DNA of 64,000 nucleotides from Ectobius pallidus (taxonomy: Eukaryota > Arthropoda > Insecta > Blattodea > Ectobiidae). The notes under the pieces were generated by a model. The model was not told the DNA's origin, ran no database searches, and saw nothing but the letters and a program-made list of their open reading frames with translations. The stretch is taken from positions 51,176,923-51,240,922 of the forward strand of contig CAXKWD010000002.1 of NCBI GenBank assembly GCA_964059195.1, read 5' to 3'. Position 1 is the stretch's first letter. Each line of letters begins with the position of its first letter. The position numbers were made by a program, and so were the translations under genes. Shown here piece by piece: positions 48,609-61,084 of this stretch.

Positions 48609-51600
48609 CATCTGGTAACTAACTAGGTACTAGTAAGCAAAAAACTACGTAAATTTTTCTCAGGGTACTCTTATATCAAGAAAAGGATACTCCAAAGAGT
48701 AAGAAATCTCGCATTCAGAATCTACGGTTCGACCTCCCAGAAGACCAGTGCTGTTTTTTTAACCCGTAATATTTTATGGTACACATATTTGACAGGACGA
48801 TGAATTTTATAGGCCTATATATCGTGAATTTCAAGTTATTATAAAGGCTGATTTACGTATTTTTGCCTTACCTAGCCTACATGCTCAATCCTACGGACTT
48901 GAAGTTAGATTATGGCAACATACTACATAAAAGGCCATATAATGTAACTTAATACTACCTTCCACCGAAAGGCCCCGAAATTCTGCCTACAGATAAAAAT
49001 TACAAAAAAATAAATTTCTAGCGATACATTGGACAGTTTTTTTTTAAGAATATGATTTGCGTTTGCTACAATATAATTTTGAGTAGGCCTATAAATAGGA
49101 TAAGTAGACAAGAATGTAAAAATAAATTTAACATTCCAGTCAAGGTTTCCAAATCCACTGTCATGGAGGCGTGGCCACAGAGTGAGAGAGCAGCATTGTT
49201 GATCTGTAGGTTGCGGCTTCGATCCCAAGTCCCGCCCCCCTTCCTTTTGGAAGTTTTTAATATACCACGTGTTCTATGATATTAGATTTGAGTGCCAACT
49301 TCAAGTGATAATGCTATGTCGTTAAAATACAAACATTAAGCGCGAATTGTTAAAACTTCTGTATGCTGAAGTTGAATCATGTGCCAGCTTGAAGTGGAGT
49401 GCGTTGCAGTCTGGGATTTTCTTCTGTCTGAAGTAGTTACAGATTTTCATTACTTCTGAACGAAGGGATTTTTTTTAAATGTATGATCATGTTCGAATAG
49501 CATAAAAATGAGGATTTATACGCTGATTCTAGTTTCAGGACTACGCTTCGTTACTCACAATGATAAGAGGGAAATGTAAAACTAGAAGTGGATGCAAAAT
49601 GATATATAGGCCTACTTCGAAAATCCTTTCATGTGGAGGATTCTACTTGGACTTCAATAAAAGCTTATGGGTAATTTTAAAATAAATTGTCAATTTGAGG
49701 CAATAATTTTTGTGTGCATGTTTTATTTAGTTTTCTTTAAAAAGGTAGTACGGCACCTTAAGTCTAGTAGAAAGGAAATATTTTAGTTTGTTAGAAAAAA
49801 TAATAGGAAATATTCTGATTAATTTCAGTGGTAGTTAGGAAATTCAGTTCTAAGTGTCCTTAGGTGTAAAAGTCGTCGTCCAAAATGCAACTATCTGATA
49901 AGTGGTGCTTCCAAAACAGATTTAATGGTTTAATTGATTTGTTTAGTATGTATACTGTTTAACAATGTAACAATAAGTTTTACAATTTTGCGTGTTCTTT
50001 TTATAGGAGAAAACTTTACAACGGCCCCCCCAAATTATCTCACGAGTGTTTCCTCATGCGTATTACCTTTCTCTGTTATTTTATAAAATAACTCTAGGTG
50101 TCAGTGTAGTCAGAGGAAGCCGTTTTGTGTAGGATTCTTTCTACAAAGAGTTGAATAAATTGCATCAAAAGCTGTTACCCTGAATTCTGCAGAATATTTA
50201 GATGCAGTGAGTAGTTTATTCAATATGTTACCTTATTATTAAATAATTTTGTGCCAATTTCCGAGGTCCCCTGAATCCAAAAAATATTATTTTCAGAAAC
50301 ATGTCTGTATGTGTGTGTGTGTTGCGAACAGCCTAGATCCAAAACGAAAAATCGTATGAAAAGAAAGTTTTGTATTTGGATTAGGTGAGAATGTGACACG
50401 AAGATAGGCGGCGACTTTCTCTTACTTTTAAGGCGACTTGACATGAAGAAAGTTTCGTTTTTCGCAATTTTGTCGAAAACGGCCCTAACGATTTTGTTTA
50501 AAATTTGTGTATGGGGTGCTTATACTAAGAGCTAAAAATCATTTTATTTGATTTTGATTTTTTTTTTCTTTTCTTTTCGAAAAATCCTCTGAAGAGTAGT
50601 TATAAGCCATCCAATGTTTGTAGAAACTTAAGTCTTACCTGGTGAACAATAGTGTGCACCAGGTTGAAACACCTTAATACGTGTTCTTTACAATAAGGCC
50701 TCATGTTCTATATCATAATGTGAGGTGAAAAATGTAACTTTCTGGCCATGCTTAGAGTAAAGAAAGTTATTCGAATGCATTAATCTGGCATTATTTAGGC
50801 CATATATCCTTCAGGGATGCGATACGATGTGGTAACGGGCAACGGCATTCTCTTCATTTTGATATTGACCAATTTACATTAAGAGAATTTCAAACATTAT
50901 ATACTGCATTTACTAAGAGGCAAACATATTTTGGCAGAGAAAGATATGCGAGTTTCACATCATATTTTTTAAAACCCTAAGATAGCTAAATATTCACTCG
51001 TCGTCCCCCCTTCCCTTTGCAATGAGTATAGTTTCGTCACAAAAAGATATGCATATAAGTAGCTGATATGTATGCTAGTTTACAACGCAGAATGCACTTT
51101 TTTCCAACGAACAAATGATTCATTCTTATCCAGAATTCCAGACTTCCCCTGCATTGGGATGTGGCTATTATACACTCTTCTGTTACCATGGAGACTATAG
51201 CTTGCTATATGACATGTATTTACGATTTGTCATTTCTTCCTTTTAATCGAACACCGGAAATGTCAGATCATAAACCCGCAACACAATTATTGCCAGATTG
51301 AGTGCAACATCATGGTTTCATAACGAAGTACGTGATATCAAATAACTTAGCGTATCGATGAACCGAAATTTCAAGAATGAAAGGACCGCCAAGCCTTAGG
51401 CCTATTGGAACTCAGATGTTCCTACACGTTTCAGATGTTTCCACGTCTATGTGGAACAGCTGATTAGACGACATGATAAGGATTACTTTTACGTCACATA
51501 CTGTGCTTCTGCTGTCATACACCTTTTGGCAGTCGGAAAACCCAAAAGTATGATTTTTCTTATTTACCGTCGGTGCTATATATTGCATCTATCAATGTTA

Positions 51601-54429
51601 CAGAAATTTGTCTCACAAGAAATGTTCTAATGCCTATAAACGTATCGGAATGGGACTGTTGCATTTACGCTCATAAATGCTATGATCTGTGCAAAGACAA
51701 TCTGAGGACTGCAAAGAATAGGTAGTGCCTTGTCTGTTCTTCGTGACAAATTATGATCGCACTGTACGCCCAAAGAAACTAGCTATAAAAAATGCGAGCT
51801 AATTCGTGAACAGATTCATACTTGAATTTACTTCATTCCAACCACTTAATATGTTACTCTTTTAGCATCCAGCGCTGCATAATAAGTTATCCTTCGAAAG
51901 GTACACATATTTCAGCAGGTGATAAACATACTGAATGATGCTATACACATTCATTTATGAATACTTTGGAGAGTAAATACTTATTATGAACTAGCTTCAA
52001 ACAAACTTTTCAGTCTGTGTACTGCCTGCTCAACTATAGTTGATGCGCCTCACCCAATGTACAGTTTCAATATTATTGCTAGTTTTAACCTCAGGATTTA
52101 ATGACGATGTGTTTCTTGTGTAAAAAAGTGTTAGCTGATAAGGACAGTGTTTGTTATCGAAACTGAGCAATGTAATGGGCTGATTTCGGTTTCGTTCTTA
52201 AGTCGATGTCCCAGTAACTTAGTTATCAGGGCCCGGATTTTGATGACCTAAAAATAATTTTAAAGTGAGCTATAGAATGACTGCAAAAGTACAAAAAAAA
52301 GTTCCCAAAACTTTAAAAAATGACCCAACAATTTGTATGAAAATGATGGCTAGCTATCAGAAATGTAAAAACACAAATGGTTAGACTATGGAATTGAAAT
52401 CGTGTTTGTCTTCGAAAAGTGAACAGATTTTGTGCAAACTTTTTTTTTAAGTTCTTTCTAATGGAGGTAAAGTTGGAGGTTTTATCAGGTTTCAGAACTA
52501 CACAGCATGACAGCCCCCTGCGCAGAAAAAGCAGTTATAGCAACGCCACGTCGTTTCTGGGCGCGCTGACCCGTGCCATATGATATGAAATGGTCAGCAG
52601 AGCCTAGGATTTTTTAACGAAGTGTTGCATGCTCTTATTAAAGTTTTAACATTCATAAACGGAATTCATAATTAGGCTTATTTAATAGCCTATACAGGAA
52701 AGCGGAAGTATTGTGTTGAAACTTAACTATAAGAAGACCTTGGCTTTCCTCACCTCCCTCCTAGTGAGGAATACTAAAGTCCGGATGTTAGGCCAAACAC
52801 TGGAGACCGGTTCCTGGAAGACGCTATTTTGTTATTCAAACAGAATTGTGTGTTAGTAAAAAAATGTTATTTTTATGCGTGAAATTTATCCAGCTATAAT
52901 CCAAGAAACACAGCAAAATTAACCTTAAGTGTTTCTCGAAAGGGCTAATCCTTTGTAACGGGCATAACAACTGTGTGTTAAAAAATATATTTCTTTATTA
53001 TTTGCTGTTTAGAAACCCAAGTAAAGTATATAAGAAAATACCTAAAATGCTGTAACGGATGTGATATATATGGACATAATTTTTTACTTGTTGACAGTAG
53101 CAATAAACACTGTGGTTTAGAAAATTTCACACAAATGAAAAACATTCATACTTACTTAAGATGTAAGTTCCTTCTTACAAAGTATGGTATTAAATTATTA
53201 AGAATAAAACTGAGAATTTATATTTTAAATAGGTATGACAACATTTTTGTAAGGAGTGAGAATTTTATTACAGACTTGAGACTATACTTTCTGAAGAAAA
53301 ATGTTGTGATATCAAAATTTTAACACATAAAATGTATAAAAAACATTTAACATGAGTATTTCATTCACGTGCTGTTTGAAATTTACAAGTTTAACATGCT
53401 TTTAGTTTTTAACCTCTATGTCCACATTTTCGTGAATTGACTCAAAAGTTAATATAGAACATTTTGAAATTTACAGCAAATTTCATCTAATTGAAACATG
53501 AACGAGCTCTACAACCACGAAGTGGAGTTCACAAAATTCGGTCCATTCCAGTGGGTGGGCCTTGTTATAAGAATGGATTAGGGCAACCCTGGAAAAAAAG
53601 GTACTAGTAAATGACCCTGAAAGAACGCGTAGCTGAGGGCACCCTATGACTTCTATGGGAAGACGGACTGGAAGAAGACGCCGCACAGTTTGGATGTAGA
53701 AGATGGATGGTATAGTAGCTCTGAGAAGGGAGGAATAGAGGAAAATCATTGACTCATTGGTGTAGTGCTATAGCAGGAGGGATAACAATAGGAGAGCAAC
53801 AGGAAAAGAGTAATTAATGTAAAGAAAGTTTTTTATAAGGTTGGTTTAAATTGGTTATGAAATCAATGTTCGATCTCTAAATTAAAATTAAGAAAATACG
53901 TACGATGTAAGAGGAGAGATGAACAGGCATAACAAGACAATTCTTAACTATACGGCCCGAAATATGATCTTAGTATGTATCAATTAAATAAAATTGAGAT
54001 CGGGAAAAGTAAAATATAACAGAGGATTTTATTGGTGAGGTTGGTAGTATATGGAGCTTCAGAGACATACGGAAACATTCTGAAAAGAGTGAATATCCAA
54101 AAGCCTCGAAGACGCGGAATATATAAGCCTATTAAGATGTCAGATCAGGAAAAAATATTATACCAAAGCCAATGAGTTCAGGAGACAAGCCCATTGCGAA
54201 TCTCTGATAACCACTTAGATTACACTTCAACAAGTTTTAACATAAACAATTTCGTAACCGACTTTACATTCCTTTCGAAGGACTTGCATACAATGACTGT
54301 AGGAGATTGATTAAAACTAGGATATGGTAGGATTCTCAGGTGAGAGACCGACTACTAGCAGGGTCAAGAACTCACGCTTGTTTGACAAATTCCAATCCCA
54401 CATTCGAACACGCGAGTGCAGAACGTGTA

Positions 54430-54515
54430 GAAACCTCACCTCAGATTGGCCGGCCACGGGATTTGAAACCGCGAACTCCCGGATGTGATTCTGTGACGTT
54501 GCCACTTCGATCATC
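54430..54515 (-). repeat. tRNA-like SINE fragment
   Basis: On the minus strand: GATCGAAGTGGCAACGTCAC ... GGGAGTTCGCGGTTTCAAAT, an A-box and B-box order with a strong B-box core GGTTTCAAATCCC. The A box is degenerate. It lies 420 bases downstream of the proposed orb exon 1, in intron 1. Confidence 0.45.
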
Positions 54516-54932
54516 TCACTCTATTAAGTACGTAACGTGAAAAAAATTGTATATCAATATTAGGAAGAATAGAAAAATAACCCGGAAAAGAATATGGCAA
54601 AGTTTTCCCGTGAGCTGAATATTGTCTCAGGCAGAGCGTCTGGTCTGAATCAAAACAGGTGATTATTGATACAGACGATAACAGTTCCACATCATGCTTT
54701 GTAGACTGTATTATGGAAGCTTCCTCTCGGATAAACAGCCATGCACACTGCAGACATTTATCAGGGAGATAACTAAGTATGCCTAATTCGCTTTACACTT
54801 ATCCTTCGGATAAATCTGTGCAGTACTCCTATAGCCTGTCAGGTACAGTAAAATTGAATCGCTTATTTTAGAAAGGGCTCATGACACTTCTTTCGCAATT
54901 GATGTTTTGTTAAATAATATAGCTGGACTGAC

Positions 54933-54954
54933 CTGGTGTAGGTTGCGACGCCAT
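54933..54954 (-). CDS. orb: orb exon 1 (start codon exon, candidate)
   Basis: Encodes MASQPTP plus the first base of a glycine codon, followed by the donor GTCAGT. Exon 2 begins with two bases that need exactly one preceding base, and the G left here makes GGG (Gly), so the protein reads MASQPTPGEPMM. The ATG has A at -3 and an in-frame TAA lies about 46 bases upstream in the genomic sequence, so the frame does not extend far. The exon was found by searching upstream for an ATG, donor and phase fit; a seven-codon exon has little statistical weight by itself. An alternative start exists: unspliced sequence reading into exon 2 has an in-frame ATG at 36844 giving MTVYLAGEP, and Met codons also lie at the beginning of exon 2. 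Confidence 0.6.
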
Positions 54955-55014
54955 ATTTTCAATCCAACCCGTGGTATTTGGTGGTTTTCTCAAAAATAGT
55001 TTCGTTTAGTTTAA

Positions 55015-55115
55015 TATGCCCAGGATTTTTACATCCTGAAAAATACATCGACCAAGGCCGAGTTTGGTCAAGCTACTTCCGGATGTAGGACCTCTATACC
55101 ATCGCGGCCAACTCT
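55015..55115 (-). repeat. SINE-like segment beside the orb start exon
   Basis: Related to 59660-59800: both read, on the minus strand, a B-box-like TTGACCAAACTCGGCC (GGTTCAAACCCAGCC in the other copy), then CGATGTATTTTTCAGGATGT (or CCATGGATTTCTCAGGACTT) and AAAATCCTGGGC. This copy also has an A-box-like GCGATGGTATAGAGGTC. It starts 61 bases upstream of the proposed ATG, so part may be in the orb 5' UTR or promoter. Confidence 0.6.
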
Positions 55116-55273
55116 GGTGTTTTAGAGAGACATAAATTAAAAACTGGATTTTTTACTCACCAAATACTTTACCTATAAGATGAATACCAATAGGTTTCAG
55201 AACTGCTTTCTGTAATTAAATTCCACAAGCACGACTGATTTGGGGGGGGGGGAGGTTGTTTACAATAATTTAA

Positions 55274-56009
55274 GGGAGCTCATACACCAAGAGACCATGC
55301 CCGAGCAGGCATTGCAGTAAAAGTTCAATGTCTTCAATACTATTATGAATAACAAAATGAAATTTTGGACATTAGAAGTATACACTTGGGGCTTGAAATG
55401 TGCATAAAAATTATGTCACAAATATGAAGGTTGATATTAGAAAATTAACATTTTTAATTTTTCAGCATGCGATAAACATGATTTCTTGCAAAGGGTCAAT
55501 CTGATTGGTGTAAGTTAATCTTTTTTTATTATTCACAGCTGACACTATAATCTAGAGGATAAACCATCAATGCATACTGTGGTATGCCTGATACAATTTT
55601 AAGGGATTTTAAAATTTCAATATCAAATTACTACTAATGTTTTCACATCATGTTCACAAGTGAAATAATCTTGTGTTTCTAATACATCAGAAACTAGAAC
55701 ACACAAAAAACCATGTGTGTGCAAAATTTCATGCAATTTGGACCATTACTTTAAGAGATAGTGTGTTTTTTGTGTTGAAAATATTAAGGTACGGGAAAAT
55801 GGCTTTGAAAATTCAACATGCATTTCAACTTATGTATAACCCACACCCACTTGACGCTTGACGCACATACTGGCATTTAAACTTGTATATCTCCAGTAAA
55901 TGACCTAATTTAAATATAAAAATTATAGTGTATGTTCAGAAAGGTGTGTTCTTTAATACTAGATTAAAACAAATTCGAACATTTTAACATTGGTTGGTGT
56001 ATGAGCCCC
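55274..56009. mobile_element. TTAA-flanked element (piggyBac or Kolobok-like MITE)
   Basis: TTAA at 55270-55273 and 56010-56013 brackets inverted termini GGGAGCTCATACACCAA and (reverse) GGGGCTCATACACCAA. At 736 bp there is no transposase; the frame 55673-55861 is not recognisable. Clean TTAA duplication and matching GGG ends support piggyBac or Kolobok; no catalytic sequence is left to decide between them. Confidence 0.85.
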
Positions 56010-57832
56010 TTAAGGTAAATTTGTGTAGTAAATATTTATCAAATTTTTTCCTGGGTGAAAATTGTTTCTGCTCCCATTTCAAATGATCTCTACATTCCTA
56101 ACTACGTCGCTTACAGATAACCTACCACTCCGTAATTAAACCAGTAAAATATTGTTTAACTCAAAAACCTATGATAAAATACACTGGAACCTCGGTAATC
56201 CGAAAAAGATATTAACAAATGGAAGAAAAGTTACAATTACGAATAAAAAACAAAGCTAATGTTCATTCCTAACTTAAAACATTTGAAATGGTACTTAAGA
56301 AAGAGTACAGCACAAGTTTCAGTAAGCCTTCCTTTTGTGCCTGAACCGGAAGATAAGTTTCATGAAATTGAAGACTTTGCCACAGTTTTTCCTCTAGATT
56401 TTGTAACCAAATTTTCTTTTTCTCATCTTTTTTTATTGATTTTTCTTCAATCAGGGTTCGTACTGCATTTGGTATATCAAACGTATTTTACGGAATTTCC
56501 CAGATAATCTGAATTTTCCTGAATCCGAACAGATGTCAGCCCCAATTAGTTCCACTAAGCATTAGAGTTAAAACGTATCCTCGCAGCGTTGTAGATGCGA
56601 TTACATCTATGGCGGTTTAGAGGAATAGTGTACTTGGAACGGGAGTAGGCATGAAGGGAGCATAGTAGTCTCTGGTTCTATTCCTGCCAAGGACAATTGA
56701 GGGGGGTCAGCGCAATATTGGTCTAAGCCACCTTTTTAAAGTTCAGGAAAAAATCAACTTAAAGTTCTACTGTTTTTTATACAACTTTGGAAATCCAGTT
56801 TTGTTGGAGTTGGATTATACTACGGTGCTTGGTCAACTTAACTAAGAAGTCATGGTGTATTGTTCAGAACGTTAAGAAATGTTTTTAAAAGAGCCTGCAA
56901 CACATTTGAATAATTGCTGGACTTAATTATATATTACAAATATCAATAGGAACAGCTGCGTATTAGTTTTATTTATAAGTTTCAATGATTACTCAGTTCT
57001 ACACAAACTTTTACCATAAAAAAGATCACCGTCAATGTCCACATTATCTCCCCACTTAAGAGTTAATTAAATTCCACTATCTATTTATAGGATATATCCA
57101 GCAATTAAAAAAAATATCAGTCGCATTGGGAAAATAATGCTTATCCCTAAGGCATTAAGCATTAGTCAAGTAACAAACAGTGCATAAATAATAAAATATG
57201 ACTTCATGCCCGTGTAAGAAAACCTTTATGTACCGTTTTGAACAAGAACAATATTGCAGGTGTGATATTCAAACATATGGGAATCTTCCTTTCTAACTCC
57301 GACGAAATCTGTTATCCCTCACAGGCTGTGATACCTATGTAATGAAAAACTGCTACTTGTTAATGTGGCATAGGCTACATACGAGCGTAAGCAGACAATA
57401 TACAAGTAACGATTTTTTATACTGCCAATAATACAGCCAGTCCAGACCACTCTTGTTCTAGTCAGTATTGTTATCTCTCCGAGTTTTCCCCTTGCAAAAG
57501 GGATGGAACATCCGGTCCGTACCAGCTACCGAAGGAAGATTATCTAGTATCTAACAAGGTTTGCAATTATTTCTATAATACGTAAAAGAAATCAGAAGAA
57601 AAGCCACAAGCAAACAATTATGCATGAAATGAATGGTCTGAATACTGATTAACACTATACGAAATCATTACATGAAATGTAGGATTTATAATATTTAAAC
57701 GATTAACATAAAGCAGGGAATCCTTACAGATAGCTTCCTTAAATGAAGGATGCCAATCAGACACAGCCAAATACAATTAATTTTGAATTTGAGATCTATT
57801 TTGTTTAAAGTTAAGATAATTTTTAACTTAAT

Positions 57833-57868
57833 TATACATATACATATACATATATGTGTGTGTGTGTT
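57833..57868. repeat. TA/TG microsatellite
   Basis: Compound run TATACATATACATATA then TGTGTGTGTG. Confidence 0.9.
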
Positions 57869-58234
57869 ATACGTTCAGTGTATCTATTTTACGTATTACA
57901 ATTTGTTATAAAATAACTATCACCGAAAGATTTTACTTTTATTTATTGAAAATCCGGGAATAGAAATGGTTATGAACAATAATTATGTCGAGTCCTGAAG
58001 AATACTTATAGCTAATTCTAGCAATATGCTTTCAGATAGTACTCCGAAACGCTAAATTATATTCATTTCCATCCCCGGTTAAACCACTCTTGGTGGAACT
58101 TACATGGGAACCTGCGAGGTAGGTATTAAGAAATTTCAACCAGACATAAAGCTTTTAATAGTAGGAAGAACTCAGGAATAAAATGAAGTTCGCCAATGGA
58201 ATAAAGCTAATTTAGTAAACAGAACAGTCAAACT

Positions 58235-58654
58235 ATGAACGTGAACAGAATGTGTTTACACAACTGCTTATCCCCTGTCCACAAGAGTGTAAGAGATAAC
58301 TCCCATGTCTACATTCTAGAAATGGAGAAAAAGCTAGCGCTGAAGAAATGGCAGCAGCAGAGATACAGGCACTTCTGGCTCCACATGTCTGCAAGACTTG
58401 GCATTATAAATCAACACTCCAGACTAGGTTTGTCGCAGTTTTCAACCAAACTACATAAAATACACGAGAGAAAGGGGACGGGGGCCCTATTTTCCATCAT
58501 AATCAGCCACTACTGCACTTGGCCCTGTAGCCTCGAACACTCCCCCTCTTCAAAACCCCAGTACCTGACAAGTGTTTTGGTCAAGTACAGTCCTCAGAAA
58601 TTACGAACTTCTGTATATCTTGTATGTTTTCTTTTTCGTGCCAAGTTTCCCTAA
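58235..58654 (+). other. 139-codon open frame, unrecognised
   Basis: One of the longest open frames in the window (MNVNRMCLHNCLSPVHKSVR...). It has a basic, Lys/Gln-rich stretch (LALKKWQQQRYRHFW) and no domain, signal peptide or repeat that I recognise. No clear splice sites, promoter or polyadenylation signal support it. In AT-rich insect DNA a frame this size can occur by chance; most likely not a gene. Confidence 0.12.
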
Positions 58655-59528
58655 ACGCATTGCGTCAGTAAGAGAGAGGGGAGGTTCGTTTTCAAATCTA
58701 GTAGGGGATGGTGGGGGAGAAACAGAGATCCCCCTTCCAAAACATAGTAAAACATGTTTTATCTAGCAAGAAAACTCGAAGAAATCTTTGTTTCGCATGA
58801 ATAAAATCACATAAAACTTTCCAGCTACTGCACAGTTACTTAAATATACAAACGACTCCGGATGAACGATACACCATTCTTCTTGTTTCTGCAGTATTGG
58901 CAGAGTTCCTTTATTATTTCGTGTAGATTTAGAAATAACAATGGAGTACCGAACGTCTTTAAATATAAAGTGCAGAAAACATTACATAAAAGCAATTCGA
59001 GATATCTTCAGGTAGGATTTTTAAGATGTTTATAATAATGCTCAATTTTACTAATATTGAAAAAGGTATAATCACATAAAACCCTAATCTCGATTGTGTC
59101 TCTCGAGCGAAGTGGCAAGGTGGTATCGTCACAGACTCTCATTAGGAAGGTTAGTGTTGAGTTTTCCAATGTTCAAAGTGAATATCAGTTTGAAAATTTT
59201 AGACGTCTTTAGAATAAGTATTGCATATGTACCAAGATCATTACAAATAAATTATTGCGTAAATTAGCTCGATAATAAAATGAATCTTGTTCGTGTAGAC
59301 ACGTGAGATGGGTAAGAAAATGTATAATGAAATAAAGGCTCCAATAATCTAATTATGCTGAAAACAAATGAAGCAGATGGTACTATGGATAGCGTATGAA
59401 CAGGACCTTGAATTCCAGCTGTTTCTTTCAACATTCCGAAAACAAACATGAGTGGCCAGCACAACACAAAATACAAAATAAAGATGCTGTTATGTCATCA
59501 AAATCTAAGCTATTATTGTTTTTAATAT

Positions 59529-59550
59529 TGTTATTATTATTATTATTATT
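59529..59550. repeat. (TTA)n microsatellite
   Basis: About seven units. Confidence 0.9.
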
Positions 59551-59659
59551 AATGATATTATTGTGATGCCAATCCCTCTAGGATCATCTAGAAGAGCTGG
59601 GGAAATTGTTTAAGAGACTCTAATCTAGGCTTTGAGTTCTTTAACCTGCCATATATCTA

Positions 59660-59800
59660 GACACGGGACAGAAGGCACAGTACCTTCCCGCCCAGGATTT
59701 TCAAGTCCTGAGAAATCCATGGACTTCGGCTGGGTTTGAACCAATCAACTTCAGATCCAAATGAGGACACGTTATCTCTGTACCACCGACAAAATCTTCA
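59660..59800 (-). repeat. SINE-like segment, paralogue of 55015-55115
   Basis: On the minus strand: GGTTCAAACCCAGCCGAAGT (strong B box) then CCATGGATTTCTCAGGACTT and AAAATCCTGGGCGGG. The A-box region TGGTACAGAGATAACGTG is degenerate but in place. No intact tRNA fold. Confidence 0.6.
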
Positions 59801-60429
59801 ATATAATCTTTGAAGATTATAGCCTACAACTCTGTTATAGGCCTGTGTCTTCCAGAATATAATTTCTTAGGTAGTGTTTGGAGGACACTCGAGCCTGTCC
59901 ACCATTTACACAAATCTATTTCAAAGGTTAAGATACGAGAGATGGGGCATGCAACTATTTTTTATTGTGAAAATGTGGGCCAATTTTAAAATATTGAAAT
60001 ATACAAATGAAAGAGCAGGGTATGGAATGTATTATGCAGATTGCGGATACTAGATGTAGGATAGTGAAGGGAACAAGACACCCATAAACATCCATTCGAG
60101 ACTGCATCGTGCCACTCTAATATACTGGGAGCATGAAACCACACATGCTCACTCCATGATCCCAAAAATTCGGTACGGATGGGCATTATTCCCGAAACCT
60201 TCTATCAGCTCCTTGTGGTATTCTCTGGTATTCCTCCTTCGGTTAGTGAATTTTTTGACGTAAGAATGCTGTTCACATCTTGTCATAATATGATATATAC
60301 CATATCCATTCTCACAACTCAAACTAAATTACCTTCGCCTCTATTCGTTTAACTGCACATCACAATGCTACCAAATGATGTGTCCATATACTAGAGATGA
60401 TATACTCTCCCGTGACTTACAACATCTCA

Positions 60430-60712
60430 TGCAGAGTGCCCAAAGAAATTTCAAAATAAGTGTCCACAGAAATTTCAAAATAAATTTCCCTGACTTTCCA
60501 CGACCAGGGACTTACGTTTCCCTGGGTTACAGCGGACTGAAGCAAAACACATGCCGCTCACTGGAGCTAGTTATTTTCCATCGCCAATCCATATATATAT
60601 ATACAGTATTTACAAATTTCCTGACTCTTACCATTACTTTACAAAATTCCATTACTTTCCTTGGCCGATTTCAATTTCCCTGACCTTCACTGAATTTTCA
60701 GAGCGTGGGCAC
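60430..60712. repeat. dispersed repeat, GTCCACAGAAATTTCAAAAT family
   Basis: Starts AGAGTGCCCAAAGAAATTTC, then an internal second start GTGTCCACAGAAATTTCAAA, and ends with the inverted partner AGCGTGGGCACACTT. The doubled start looks like a local tandem duplication of the terminus. Contains a short TA run near 60591-60604. Confidence 0.65.
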
Positions 60713-61084
60713 ACTTGCCATGGTACCATCGCCTTACTACGAGAAAAAATAGTTGCTGAGACTTGTACTCGATCCCTCGTAAATCTAATTCGGCATTCGC
60801 CTATGTGACTTGGGAAATCCAGAAACCACCATTAAGACTAACCCTCCAGGGGATCTGGACCCGCCACCTCCCGATTGTAAATTTTGATATTGGGATCACT
60901 TAAGTATCAGGCAATCTCTCTAATACAGAGTACAATATAGGAGAAATCAAATTGGAATTAAGAGTAGTTTCTACCTTACTAAGTGAATCTGGTAGTAATG
61001 GAACATTTAGTTCAAATGTGAAGTAATTTTGTTCGTATGAGATTACTGACTAGTGAAAGTAGCAGAGTGAATTTGTGCTGTGGA

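Larger units (their letters stand above)
36826..54932 (-). other. orb intron 1 (18.1 kb)
   Basis: Intron 1 under the proposed exon 1. Recognised content: a LINE end (37140), SINE-like segments (38738, 41222, 41403, 45121), hAT-type elements (40432, 42174, 48229), dispersed repeats (46777) and an inverted repeat (43170). Open frames between these, including 47388-47693 and 53135-53323, are unrecognised. From about 49300 to 54300 I see no clear element apart from a (GT)n near 50313 and a region at 50260-50560 weakly resembling sequence at 34330-34560. Confidence 0.5.
15305..54954 (-). other. orb: orb / CPEB1 gene, coding span (11 coding exons)
   Basis: Gene-level entry for the exons listed separately. 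CPEB1/Orb proteins bind U-rich cytoplasmic polyadenylation elements in mRNA 3' UTRs and control poly(A) length and translation, mainly in germ cells and neurons. Exons, 5' to 3' on the minus strand: 54954-54933, 36825-36674, 34893-34775, 33848-33716, 31178-30812, 29379-29303, 27295-27140, 25643-25551, 24331-24166, 23107-22980, 15523-15305. Lengths sum to 1632 nt, which is 543 codons plus TGA, with all ten splice junctions GT/AG and all phases compatible. The RRM1 start ([12 protein letters not shown]) and the ZZ domain match the CPEB1 class rather than CPEB2-4/Orb2, whose RRM1 starts differently. Exons 2-11 are very secure; exon 1 is inferred. The introns carry many transposons, and intron 1 is 18.1 kb. 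Confidence 0.95.

Noticed and set aside
58235..58654. Possible small novel gene
   Set aside because: No homology, splice, promoter or polyadenylation support; length compatible with chance.
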